Shown: piece after piece, positions 23,525 to 35,300 of the stretch | Layout of the letters: every line of letters begins with the position of its first letter | Numbering within the stretch: the stretch's first letter is position 1 | Source of the DNA: Bryum argenteum | Taxonomy: Eukaryota; Streptophyta; Bryopsida; Bryales; Bryaceae | Assembly: GCA_037043015.1 (NCBI GenBank) | Contig: CM073330.1 | Span: 9,690,512-9,754,511, forward strand | Direction: 5' to 3' | DNA: 64,000 nucleotides | Notes under the pieces: model-generated | The model's database searches: none | Told to the model about the DNA's origin: nothing | The model's input: the letters and a program-made list of their open reading frames with translations, nothing else | Translations under genes and position numbers: made by a program

Positions 23525-24050
23525 ATCTCTTTCAAGGTTATTGGTAAGCTGATAAGAAGAGTGTCGTAGATGTTAGTAGGGTTCTGGTAATGTGGTGAAT
23601 ACGATTTTGCTTTGGCTGCGAGGCGTTACCACTTTGTCTTCCTTAACGGAGTGGGTGTCGGCTAAAGCGTAGAGAAGCAGTGTTTCTTCCTTTTGGTGGA
23701 AGGACCCCAGCCTCAAACCAATGCTAGCTCCTTTCATGAGCGCGTGTTGACCTGTCTACTGGAACATCACGATCTGAAAATAAATCAGAAACGCGCTTAC
23801 GCAATCCTCTTTTGACCATGAATCCTTTTCAATCCAGGAAGATAAAGTTTCTTCCATTCCAATCCAGGAGGAAAGAGTTTCTTTCAAAATGAGAACTTGA
23901 TCCTTCCATAAGAGCGGAGTTGGCCAAATATAAACACCATGCAGTCGACAATACGTACGATACGTATCATGATCAACACTATATTCTCTCCTAGAAAGTG
24001 AGAAGGTCTCGTATGTTTTGGAATGAATCTGTTCCACTGGCATGGGAAAA

Positions 24051-24594
24051 TGTTCTCCTAATGGAGAACATGAGAAAATGTAGTACTAACAGAGAACTCA
24101 ATCAGATGTGAACAAGGAGCCTCAACTTTCACACTGGATGTTGACTCTGATGAAGCCAATGAGTAACACTACGATTGTCCATTCCTCATTGTTTGTGAAA
24201 CTACATGTACAAGTATAAGTGAGCAATTGACTACAGAGGGGAATGTAACAATGCTACGGACAACATGTATAAGTGGTGTCAACCCCTTCGCTTATGCTAG
24301 AGTTGCCCTTCGCTTATGCTCTTCCTACCTATAGTTGCCCTTCGCTTATGCTCTTCCTGACCTACAGTTGCCATGAAGACTTTTATAGGACTTCATCAAA
24401 AAGTCCTTGTTTTGTTTCTGTTTCGGTGTATTGCGTCCAAAAGTGGCAACTCTGTCTCTGTCGTCATATCTAAGCCTTTCTAAGTGGACAAAGTTATGAA
24501 ACTCCGTGCCTAGAACCTCAATAGCGGCAATCAGTGAAGGGAGTGGCAGCATGCGTAATTCAATTATTCCTCATCGTTCGTGAAACTACATGTA
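24051..24594. repeat. Region between cluster R1 and K1, with about 31-bp tandem repeats
   Basis: At about 24287-24372 the phrase agttgcccttcgcttatgctcttcctacc-like recurs three times at a spacing of about 30-35 bp. A second short duplication (tcctcattgtttgtgaaactac near 24183 and near 24567) brackets it. Parts match the K3 3' flank at 40.7-41.4 kb in inverted orientation. Confidence 0.6.
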
Positions 24595-25197
24595 CTAGTA
24601 CAAACATTCGTGTTCTTGCGGCGTACAGCTTGGCTGTATCAGCTTTGATTTGTCTTGGGGCTCTCCGTGGAAGCATGGGAGCGGGGTTCGGTCCAGGCGC
24701 GGTTGTGAAATATCTGATATTGCAAGCAAGAACTCGATGAGCGCCAGATTAGATGAAGAACTACGAAAGTAAGCCACATAGAAGCTGGAGAGATTAACAC
24801 CTGTGCTTTAAAGCTTGCTGGGCGATGATCTGTTTCTGAGGGCCGTAGGTAAACATCCGCTGGAGAAGTGATCGGAAACCTTACTCGTCCGGGAAAGACT
24901 GTTGTATAAGACTGAGTATCACAGTAGTTAAAGTTGACATAGTTCGGAAGCGACTTCATTCTCAGCCACTGCCCCTTACTTGGCGTACCCAATGTCTCAA
25001 ACATTGCTCGGTGTCCGTTCTCGCGTCACGAATACTACGAGACCTTGTGACCGGTTATTAGTTCGGGGAAGATACATCGAGCAGCCCAAATGTTAACCTT
25101 TGGTCATACCGCTGTCACTAGTGAAATACTGTCCTTCCGAAGTGATTTGTTTACAAGTGACAAGATAGTGCATGTTTAAATTGTTCCTCTAATAATA

Positions 25198-25465
25198 TTA
25201 ACCCCTAACTCTCCTTGTTGCAAAACAGTCTAAGTCACAAAATTTGACCTTTCTTTAGATTAAGCTCAAAAAATCTCAATCCAAGCATTATTTAAAAGAT
25301 TCAACCGTAAGATCTCAAAGTTGACTTGACATTCTTTTCACATACCAAATTTGAACCGTTCATTCTTCCTCATTTGTGAGATTATAATGGTCAAAGTTGG
25401 CTGAGTTTTTCTCCGGCAGGAACCTCCAAAACCCGTTTCGGGTTTTAAGGAGAGTTAGGGGTTAA
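25198..25465. mobile_element. TTAA-flanked MITE, piggyBac-like ends (element 1)
   Basis: The element reads TTAA-CCCCTAACTCTCCTT ... AAGGAGAGTTAGGGG-TTAA, with perfect inverted ends. The empty site is visible at the same place in the K2 MITE (cctctaacaacactaagaaaaag), where a single CTAA stands for the TTAA. TTAA duplication with ends starting CCC is the piggyBac signature. No transposase; about 268 bp. Confidence 0.75.
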
Positions 25466-25618
25466 GAAAAATTGTTATATCTGTCACTTTTGTTTAAAAT
25501 TTTGCTTGTCTAATAGGTTATAGTATAGCTTATTACACGAAAAAAATCCAAAGAGAATTGAAAAGTATAATAATAAATTTTGATGTTTGATGCACTATTA
25601 AACAAGCTCTCTTGCGTT

Positions 25619-26566
25619 TTAACCCTTTCATGACCACTCCTGTTTTGGAAGTCGAGGTTTTTTTGAGGTGTCTGGATGTATTTGGGAGTGCATCGAACAA
25701 ATGAAGGGTCAAAATTAAGATCCGACCGTATAAATGTGTAGTGAACTTCATATACATGCTAGTGGCCAAACATGGGTCAGATCTACCGTATAAACTAGAG
25801 TATTATGATGTTCCGAGTCAAGTGTAGTACATAGCGTATACATGACCTTGAAGCTTTTACTAGAATTAGAGACCAGAATATCCAGATTTGGGCAAAACAC
25901 ATGTGGCCAATATTGTAGAGAGTTTGAAGATCTATCCAACAACACCATGAGCGTTGCATTTCGAGCATTTATGAAACTGAAATTGTGAAAAGAGACCAAG
26001 AACCCAGTTCCTTGTATACGGTAGCCTACGAGAAATACATGGGATATCGTAGCAAATATGGCCAGATTGAAAAATCAGACATGGTCACATTCATCAGACA
26101 CCGAGCCTTGACGTAGAATCAGTGTGCAAACAACATGTGGTTGATTCTTTTTGGGGAGGATTTCAGGTTGTACAAACGTATACGCTTTGATAGACGGTGT
26201 TGGGTTGCCAAAAGAAATCAACTCCTCTTTTGTCGACGGAGCCAATTGATTAGTACTCCCATGTTCCCATGTTCCCAAGGGACCCTTAGAATTGGTGTCA
26301 TGTGTCCTCGACAGCCGTATTTCTTGAATCTTTCTCACTTCATTCCAGACCTGCTACCGTATTTCATACTCATCACCATGTATAGACAGGTCTACCAGGC
26401 GGAGTACGAGTCCAAATGCATCGTTGTTTTGTGTAGTAGATCCAACACACACTCCTCTTCCAGCGTTGTTCTCAAACATTTTGCTATTTCTACACAGATT
26501 CTACTCAATCATGGAATAACCACACTTCAGCGACCATATTTGGTTGATTGGTCATGAAAGGGTTAA
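25619..26566. mobile_element. TTAA-flanked element, piggyBac-like ends (element 2), about 950 bp
   Basis: TTAA-CCCTTTCATGACCA at the left and TGGTCATGAAAGGG-TTAA at the right are perfect inverted ends. The K2 MITE lacks the insert (ctctcttgcattatttggaagaag). Internal open frames (26135-26557 on +, 26075-26338 and 25748-25999 on -) do not match a transposase I know. TIRs of elements 1 and 2 differ, so they are two families or diverged relatives. Confidence 0.75.
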
Positions 26567-27650
26567 AGAAGAAGTCTTTTTGTGTGCAATTTTCTACTCG
26601 TGTTGGAACCCATGAGCAGCTCGGGTGCACGATATGACAAAAGCCATCGCCAACTTAGTGATTGTCGTTTTGTACAAAATTATCAATTGCAGATCTGGTA
26701 GCTAGCTTAATATACTCGTGAAGAACTTTATTTGTCCTTGCAAAGGCTAGCCACTTCGAAATCGGCGAGCTTAAGCTCGCCGTTGAAACCGATGCCGATG
26801 AGGAAATTCTTTGGTTTCAGATCCCTGTGAGAAGCATTGGTTAGAGCCTCTGATCGTAACATTGATGGATTCATAATTAACAAAGAGAAGAGAGAGTCAA
26901 GTATGTGTGAATAATGGAATTCTTGTGACAACGTGCAAGTCCCTGAAGCAACATTTGCAAGTGAGACTTGTAATTGGCACTAGAGAGTTTGATGCTTGAG
27001 TTTTGGATCACCCTATTTAGATGAGTCTCCATGAACTCAAAAACAAGGTGATGGATGCTCTTGTGCGGATAAACGTCGAGCAGCTTGATGACGTTTGGGT
27101 GATTCAACTTCCTTGATCTTAAAATGAACCTCCTTCAAGCCTCACATTCTTGGCTGTCGCAATCTTAAGTTTCACACTGCTTCTGTACGAGTCTAGGGTT
27201 TGCACCGTATGCTCTCAACGCAAAATGCTAGGGATTGTCGATTTTGATTAAGAAAATTTGCAACGTCTATGACGTTTGGTGAAGGCATTAACACCTGGAA
27301 AGGAAACGTTTATACATGTTCTTGCAGATCATAACCCTTGTGAGGTTGATGGCAATGAAGAAGATTTGAACACAAGTCGGAGAGTGAGTTTCTCACCTGA
27401 GACCCCACTGTACATATAGACGAGTTGTAATTGGTATAATACATACGTGGAATTGGTTTGCTAACAATTACAACATCCTCCACCTTACCGAATGTCAGTT
27501 AATTGCAATCAATTGATATTTTTTATGGAGTCAAAGGATATTTGGTTTGGAGTTGAGGCTCATGAAAACTCTTATAGAAATTGATAGGATTGATACGCAG
27601 AAATTCAGATATGCAGGTCGGGTGCCTATCCTTGTTGTGCAACGGTATGA

Positions 27651-27786
27651 CACTGTCTAGTAGAAAATGGCACTAAAAGTGACGGCCGTAATGTCTTGAC
27701 TGGAATGACACAAAGTGTCAGTTTTAATTGTGCTTCTAATAACATAAAAACAAATTATGTTCTTTGTCACTTTCTCTTAGATTTTA

Positions 27787-27818
<32 letters not shown>

Positions 27819-27998
27819 TTTGTAATAAGCATACAAGTGATACAACACCCTAATAGATTAGTAAAAAAGTTAAGTAAACGTGATAAAATATAATAATTTA
27901 TTGTCATGTCATTAGAAGCACAATTAAAATACGCACCATGTGTCAGTACGGTCAAGTCATTACGGCCGTCACTTTTAGTGCCATTTTCTTCTAATGTG
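27651..27998. mobile_element. Foldback MITE with long inverted ends
   Basis: Ends share tagtagaaaatggcactaaaagtgacggccgtaatg in inverted orientation, and homology continues inward through the gcttctaataac block. The middle is a (ATT)n microsatellite at about 27788-27818. Related to 28938-29268 and, by its tagtagaaa end, to the CACTA MITEs. Confidence 0.8.
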
Positions 27999-28696
27999 AG
28001 GCTCATTGTATTGTTGCCGATACGAGTGTTATCCTGCACTTGCACTTAAACTGGAGCGTCTCGAGGTACTCTAACCAAGACTCTCTTGTATGATTGAGGC
28101 ACCCTTGAATCTCATTGATGTTTTTACTCTATTTTGAATCTGCAAAGTGCATGTACCTTCACTAGTAACTGAGCAATTGCATACCCATATGTTGACAACG
28201 ATCCTATGAGGTGGTTGATGCCTCTAACTACTTGACAGCGACCTAGAAGACGTATCAGTCAGGCCTTTGATACCTGCTTTGCAGGAAAATGATGTATTGT
28301 CATCCCTAGAGTTATCCCATAATCTTCTTGGTAATTTTTTATTGTAACTCATAGATACTTGTTTTTCTTGTACTTTGAAGCTTACCTCTCTCATGTCAAT
28401 TGTCTTTGCTATTGCTAGAATATTCTTGAAACAAGTTATTTGTCTTATCTACATATGTGAATTATCGCACTCTTCGATTCCGGCTTTACTCAATTTGCTC
28501 GGTATTCAAGTACTAAGTTGATCTGTTGAAGAGGTAATGCAACAATAAGTAGTGCTAATCTAGATTCCAAGCATAATTTTATCTTCATTTATTCACAAAC
28601 TATTAGTTCTGGATGGGTATGCTCAAGTGGCCGTGTGAATTGGGTATGACAACTTGTATGAGTATGACTTTTCCTCAAATACAAAAGTACAAATTA

Positions 28697-28922
28697 CTAC
28701 AGACCCCACATTCTTAAGTAAATGATGTGGGGTCATCCAAAATAAATTAGGTGGGACCATTGCGTGGGGCCATTGCAAGTAATGAGGTGGGGTCATCGTA
28801 AGTTGAGAGGATCCTACATCTTTAACTAAATGAGGTGGGGTCATCCCAAGTAAACCAGATGGGACCATTGCGTGGGGTCATTGCAAGTCAAAAAGGTGGG
28901 GCCACCCTAAGTTGAGAGGATC
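28697..28922 (+). repeat. Two tandem units of about 110 bp, GGTGGGGTCAT-rich
   Basis: Both units contain aggtggggtcatc, tgggaccattgcgtgggg and taagttgagaggat in the same order. No coding potential. Confidence 0.85.
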
Positions 28923-28937
28923 TTGATTAGATTTATT

Positions 28938-29100
28938 CATTAGTAGAAAATGGCAAAAAAGTGACGGCTGTAATGACTCGACCGGAATGACACAAAGTGT
29001 CGGTTTTAATTGTGCTTCTAATAATGTCAAAATAAATTAATATATCTGTCACTTTTCCTTAATTTTTTTACTGATATATTATAGTTGAGTTTGCTTATTA

Positions 29101-29144
<44 letters not shown>

Positions 29145-29268
29145 AAAAAATAGTGACAAATATCATAATTTATTTTGATGTTATTAGAAGCACAGTTAAA
29201 AGTGACACTTTGTGTCATTCCGGTCAAGACATTACGGCCGTCACTCTTTTTGCCATTTTTTACTAATG
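28938..29268. mobile_element. Foldback MITE with a 40-A run
   Basis: CATTAGTAGAAAATGGCAA at the left mirrors the right end, and inverted similarity extends over more than 60 bp (gtgacggc.gtaatg, ggaatgacacaaagtgtc). A run of 40 A (29102-29141) interrupts the middle. Same family as 27651-27998. Confidence 0.8.
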
Positions 29269-29662
29269 AGTGTTGCGACACAATAGTGCAGCAATGTTTA
29301 GAAGCATGCCCCCAGACATTGCACAAGTGAACAATGTCTGAGGGGTGTTCACAGCAATGTTTTGAGGTTGTACTCTACCTCACTTATTAGAGTAAAAAGC
29401 ATGGCCAAAGACATGACTTAACCTCCCAAATTCTAGTACTAGTGTCTCAGTCTATAGTTTCCTCCATACTATTGCCAATCCTCAGGAATGATACGTATTT
29501 TGACCGTAATATAACCATCACTATAGTTTGTGCAGCTACTATCTGCAGTTATCACACTTAACTGAATCAGAGAGTCCATGCACAAGAGTTTATACCTTCG
29601 GGTCAAAAGCTCTGACAACTTCAGCGAACGAGCCCCAACCAAAACAGCCCCAATCAAGGGTC

Positions 29663-29934
29663 TCTTTATTTCTCCCCTACGAGCGTGGCTCGGATGCCAG
29701 GCTCGGTGGGGATCAATTTTCTGGCCCTTCCCGTTTCCCCCATTTGGGGCCATTTTTTGAATTTTTTTTTGCAAAATTTGGGGCCTGGGGCCCCAAATTA
29801 CCCTTGGAAGCCCCCTTTGTGTTCAAATGGGGCCTAAACAAATTAAAAAATAGGGGCAGATTTTACCCCACCCTCCCCACCCCCACCCGAGCCTGGCATC
29901 CAAGCCACGCTCGTAGAGGATATTTAGACACTCC
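29663..29934. mobile_element. Mutator-like foldback MITE in K1
   Basis: Inverted ends of about 45 bp share CTACGAGCGTGGCT and GGATGCCAGGCTCG. CCCCAATCAAGG lies on both sides (about 29651-29662 and 29935-29946), while K2 has a single gcccaaccaagg at the same place. A long 9-12 bp duplication indicates a Mutator-like element. The centre has a small ggcctggggccccaaatt palindrome. Confidence 0.75.
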
Positions 29935-30052
29935 CCCCAATCAAGGTGGCGACTTGTGAAATATCCACTCTCAACTGCAGACTCTTGCACTACTATATGC
30001 ACTAGAACCGACATTTCTGGTGGAGCTATGAATTGGGCCTCAAAATGTATTA

Positions 30053-30213
30053 CAGTGGTACCTGGATAAGATCAATCTCGTTAAGATCAACGTCTAGTTA
30101 AGAACGTTCTCCTCATATTATGTAAAGAGGCATTGTTTTGTTATGGTCAAACGCTTGGATGATATCAACGTTTTTGTCTGTCGAAAAACGTTGATCTAAT
30201 CCAAGCACCACTG
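30053..30213. mobile_element. TA-flanked pogo/mariner-type MITE in K1
   Basis: CAGTGGTACCTGGATAAGATC at the left mirrors the right end, with TA on each side. The K2 sequence reads gtattatcaac without the insert, exactly the predicted empty TA site. Length 161 bp, non-coding. TIR sequence and TA duplication fit pogo-type Tc1/mariner elements. Confidence 0.85.
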
Positions 30214-30250
30214 TATCACTGCAGGGATTGAGCGAGAAATTTGACAGGAG

Positions 30251-32312
30251 ATTTGAAAGTTGCAGCGAGAGAGAGAGTCTGGTAAGTTGTGTGCAAAAGT
30301 TATGCGAGATTTGGCTTCTTACAGGCTTGGAATTTCGCCAGATCGAGAACCTTGTTGAATGAGGCTTCTTATCTCCGTAGCCTCCGTAGGCAGGCAGAGT
30401 GCACTTCTTCACGTCAAAGGCCTTCATCTTCAAAGGCTATCCGCTTGCGTATGCTTTGCTTACTATTCTTGCCAATTTTAACGGACTGACTTATCAATCT
30501 ATAGTTGTAAATGATATGTTATATCTTCTTGAAAATTGCTTCACACCTCAACATAAGAGGAAGAGATACAAGTCATGCATCAAGAATGAGCTATATTATC
30601 TAAAAAACAAACTTGTAAGCTCATCTAAAATTTGCAAGTTAGAATGAACATTCAAATGAGGTAAAGAATGGTAACACTTGTTCATAGATAGTGTAGAAAA
30701 CATTTGTAGATGTTTATATATTTATCATGAATGAATGTGTACAATTGTATTTATTGAAGATGTCTTCATTGCGGTTGTAATGCACTCTACGGTTTTGAAA
30801 TCAAATCATTTTTGAGTGCACAAGACAATGTTCGAAGTTGATAGGAAAATTTGCTTGAGTTCGTAAATTATACATGAAGAATAAATATACATGAGAGTGA
30901 ATTGTCCATGTTTCAAAGAAGACACATCTCGCATGATTGTGTTCATTACAACAGAAACGTTTTCTACTCTAGTATGAAGACACCCGTAACGTGGACGGAT
31001 TAATCCAATATGAAGCCTCCAAGTTGGGTTTACGGCTATGGGTGAAAGCACACTAAGGTGGTGCACTTTTGGACAACCCATTGTACTAAAAAAGTACTTA
31101 AAGTCAACGGGGTTGAGAGGCCAAAATTCTAATGCACTTTGAGTACAAATTTTTTAGGATTACAAATAACTCAAAGAAAAATGGATGAAATTTAATGCTA
31201 GTTGCGGTAATGTGCTACAATTACTAAACGCTTTTGATTCTAGAGGTGAGCAACGAAGCATGTCAGGCCTATTTATGAAAAAAGGCAACTATTTTGAAGT
31301 TAGCAGAGGTACTAATGGTACCAATTTGTACTTTCCTGAAAAATAAAAAGTGATAGAATTACAATAATTTTGACCAAATTGGCTCCCTACGCACATGCTA
31401 AAGGAATTCTTGAGAAATGGTGAGCAAAAATGAACCAAGTTTGGGTCATTTTTGAGTGAATTTTACCCAAAAGCAATTTCATCACTTTGACCTTAAATAT
31501 CTCCATGACCAATAATATTCCACCAACATTATTAATGTGCATTTGAAGGCTTTATACATGTATTTACATAATTGATGTGTAAATAATTTGTAGTATCCCC
31601 CCTTATAAAACATAAACTTTGTATTTTTGTGTTTTTGTTGGGAGACTGTAATGTACTGTGTAAAAGGTGTAAAAGTAAAAATTTAGAAGTGTTGCCTATA
31701 TTCTTTGAAGTGAAGTACAATGGATTTATAATATTCATAAGTAATGTCATCATCGACCCTAAAAAAATTAGTACTTTAGGGTTGAGATTACTTCTAAACC
31801 AGGCCTTTAAGTTGGTTACTCCCTAAAATAAAAGATTGTGACGTACTAATTGTTCCACCCTAGCATGCTCCTATGGCTTTAATCCATCGATACAAAGAGC
31901 TGTTAAGAAATGAAAGTCAGCAGCCAAGAGACAACAGTTGTGTAAGAATCTAAGTTGTTTGTAAAGTACGGTCAAATTGTATGCTTATGCGCTTCCTAAC
32001 CCACTGTCCCCTTCAAGAATGTTTCAAGAATGTTAGAGAAAATGAAGAAAAGCACTTCACATTTGCAAGCAAACTTAATTTCAAAGATTATGTTCTTGTA
32101 AAGTAATGAAAGGCTATGATTCTCAACTTCTTTTGGGGATGATATTTGGAATCAAGGGACCACAAACCGGCGACATTAACTGTGTTGGAGATGTCATTGA
32201 GAACCTAATTTGTTGTGTTACATTGCAACCATATATGAGGTATTAAATAGGAAATAAAGAATATCATAATATTCATGGTAATATTCAGAATAACATAATA
32301 TTCATATTCATG
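30251..32312. other. AT-rich region between K1 and duplicated unit B
   Basis: Part near 30290-30440 still resembles upstream sequence of the kinase family (lettered by cttggaatttcgccagatcgag, compare 39045-39080). Beyond that I see no gene. Short open frames are not conserved elsewhere in the window. Confidence 0.5.
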
Positions 32313-35300
32313 AGAAAGTCCAAGCCATGAGGAAGTATGCCAAACTTAAGTTCAAAGAAAGAATTCATAATACCAAAATTAAAAAATATATTTATAAATA
32401 TATATCATAAGCATAGAGCTTATGAAAATCTTCAAAATTACGTAACAATTATTAAACATTTTGATCATTGGCCAAGCCCGAACCTTGAGGAAGTATGCTA
32501 GTCTTGAGCTTAGTAAAGCTTATTACAAAGAAATAAGTAAAATTCTGTCCTAAACATTGAAAGAAAGCTTCAAGCTAAACTTAGCATTGGAATTCTCAAG
32601 AATAAGGATGAAAACCTCCAATTCAAGATAAAGTGCTCCTACCCTAAACATTACGTAGAAGTCACAGTTACAAACCTTATTGACCATGTACACACGTTTT
32701 GGACCAAATAATGGTACACTTTATGATGACCTAGGAAATTACCGCCTCATTCCATTTACTCAAGACTGCAACCTTTGATGTCAACCCAATTTGATTCTAA
32801 TCCAACATGACTAAAATAACAACTCAATCACATTGAATTTAGTTTTTGGTTCGCGGCAAACCCTTGCCAAACTTTTACCAATACATAAGAGTTTGTATAC
32901 TTAGTCTATGCCTATTCAAACGATTTGTTGAAAGATATCTCTATGCCTATACTATCGTTTTGTTGAAAGATATCTCTTGGGATTATCATCCAATGGGATC
33001 CACATCTTGTCATGTTTCTCCTTTGCTTCCTCGCTCATGTAGTTCGTAGGACCAAAGTTTGTCCAAGCATAAAGTTCCTCCTTTTTGAAAAGCAACTCAT
33101 CCGCACTTACAGCTGCATCCTTAGCATTGTCTAGTATATTCACACGATTGTTGAGAGTGAGTTTGGATGTTATAGCATTGCCATGGTTTTTTGAGGACTT
33201 TACTACCAACCAACTATTCACCAAGTACGTGACAAACCATTGAAGGAGCCACTTTTGCATTCACAATACTTAGACTTTACAACAATATATGTATTGAGCA
33301 ACAACCAATGGCAACAATGAACAATATCGAACATATATCAATTTATCTTTCGTTTACTTGGTGTAAGGAATTTGGAAGATGCACTATATACCATAAGTGG
33401 ATGTGCTCTCTGTTGTCAATACACGTGGGACATCGCAAAACCATTTGAACGTTTCAACGCCATTCCGATTATTTCTGCAATGATCAAGACATTGCAATGA
33501 AGCATGGATTAGTATTTGACTTTGACAAAGGAACTTGGTTGGTAGGCTATGGATAACCAAACTAATATGCAAGTACCAAATATATCCTTTGTACATCATA
33601 GGTTCATCATAGGTATGTGAGGGATGATATGTTCTTACTTTCTCATCTTGACATTTCTATACTTTGGAGTTTTCGGTGGCAACTTAGGATCTATCTCGAA
33701 TCCCCTCCCCCTGTTTCAAAACATCCACATAATTATGCATTAGAATATGACATGAGTAAAAAGCCATGGTCCATCCATATCAACACTATCAAAGACATTC
33801 AACTCATTGCATCACAATACTATCTATCATTGCAACTAATCAATGTGTGTATACTAAGTATGTATATGATGTACTCAACCACAAGTGCATCCTACACATC
33901 ATGAGCATGAAGCTTATACTTACTTAAGTCGGAGTTCAGCAATAAGGTCCACTCGAGGCATATCACTCCACCCCATGACATCGGCATCCACTTCAAGAGA
34001 AGTTATAGCGTCATCCTCCTACAATGACAAAAGCTAGAGATTAGCATACCATAGGTCCGAGTGCATAAAATAGACTCACCAATTCTTGAAGTCAAACCAT
34101 ACATTCACATGTATAAACTAGCAAGATTTTGTGTTTTCTTGAATCAAAGGTAGATCAACTATGATCTTAGATTGATCCGGTGCCTCAATAATAAGTTCTA
34201 GTACATCCACTTCAATACTCAAAACCAACCAAGATTTGAAAAGATGGTATCTAGGAAAAAGACAAGAAAGGAGGACAACTTAAAGCTTACATATATACAA
34301 GACCATCCAACATGGCATGTGACACATACTAGAAACACTCAAGAAATAACATTGAAGAGATAAAACACTCACAATATTTTTGCAAGACTCTCTGCCTTCG
34401 TGTATTAAAGCAAATGTATTGAAGGCTTGCCATGCCTCACTTTCAAGTGGGAATTCTCCTGTAAACATGTCTTGCAGTTTAGTTCATGATCAATGGTCTA
34501 CTTAACTACACACAAATGTATATTTGGCACATGTATCTGTGTATAATTGCATTGATGATAGAAGTGGTTAAAGGACTTTACCCAATGTAAGAAATTTATT
34601 GTCGGAGAGACCTTTGGGTGTGAAGTATGTCACGAAGCTCTTTGTTTGACCGTGTCGCCTGTATACATTGATTGTCATGATCAATCCAACTTTACTTCAA
34701 CAATAATCATCTTAATGCGTCGAGTCGTTATTAAAATCATCATAATATACATTGAATAAGTAAACGATCAAGGTCTAGCATCATATATCAAAACAATTCA
34801 TTCATGAAAAGTGAACGATTGTGAGACTTCAAACACTTACCGCACTACACCGTGGTACACTTTAGCTTTCCGTTTACGTGGATTTGTAGTATTTGGTGGA
34901 TGCGCTTCAACCTCCACGACATTCTCCACTTCCGTGCCTTGAAATGCACCATTTGTGTTGTCGGTAGCGTTGGTTGGCACCTCCACATTCGTATGGCTGC
35001 ATACAACCAAGTCGGTGCGAAATGCTTGGCATGTATGGGTGCTCGCCGCGGTAGGACTTGCGATTCCATGAGCGCTTGTTGATGTAGACTGAAAAGCTTC
35101 ATTAGATGCCGCATTCTCCAAGTCCGTGTCAGCCACGTTCTCAATGTTGTGGATAGGCAAAGCGTCTAATTGAGTGGCCTCTCCAACTTCTAACACTTCG
35201 TCCAACACTTGCACACAAGGTTGTTGAGGTGCACCGTTATAGCTGCCGATGAGGGTTTGAAGCTCGGTGATTGAAACTGGAGCGTAGGGGCCTTGACCCT

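Larger units (their letters stand above)
21291..24050 (+). ncRNA. Box C/D snoRNA gene cluster R1 (polycistronic-looking)
   Basis: No protein frame is credible here, but short units with box C (GGATGA or GTGATGA), box D (CTGA) and terminal stems recur. The cluster is an imperfect internal tandem duplication (R1a about 21834-22720, R1b about 22980-23790). Its inverted relative R2 is at 41.4-43.1 kb. An exact telo-box AAACCCTAA at 21291-21299 lies upstream, a promoter motif common in plant ribosomal-protein and snoRNA genes. Plant snoRNAs are usually made from such polycistronic transcripts by RNase cleavage. Some units are degenerate. Individual members are listed separately. Confidence 0.7.
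25116..26602. mobile_element. CACTA-type MITE in K1, itself carrying two nested insertions
   Basis: The element begins CACTAGTG and ends TTTCTACTCGTG, inside the kinase C-lobe at the position equal to the MITE at 37138-37428 in K2. K3 has no element there (GGTTCCAGGCAG uninterrupted), which shows a CTG-type 3-bp target. Two later elements sit inside it (25198-25465 and 25619-26566). Removing them leaves about 270 bp, like the K2 copy. Confidence 0.8.
24595..30250 (-). pseudogene. CDK7/CDKD-like kinase pseudogene K1, split by insertions
   Basis: Pieces in order on the minus strand: N-terminal and upstream part at about 29461-30250, the LNHPNVIKLLDV..FEFMET region and LQMLLQGLARCHKNS at 26880-27180, the DLKPKNFLIG and KLADFE region at 26728-26880, and the C-lobe (FETLGTPSKGQW, SLPNYV) at 24640-25100. 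The family is CDK-activating kinase-like by METDL-type, GTPxxxQW and YRAPELL features seen in K3. Frames shift, DFG reads DFE, and at least five mobile elements plus a 2.3 kb foreign stretch (about 27172-29455) interrupt it. It is dead. Confidence 0.75.

Noticed and set aside
25619..26566. piggyBac transposase in the 950-bp element
   Set aside because: Internal frames are short and show none of the DDE-type motifs I know; the call rests on termini and TTAA only.
28690..28925. CRISPR-like or satellite array
   Set aside because: Only two units of about 110 bp; simple tandem duplication.
29528..29959. Open frame of 143 codons on the plus strand
   Set aside because: It crosses the Mutator-like MITE borders and is not conserved in K2.
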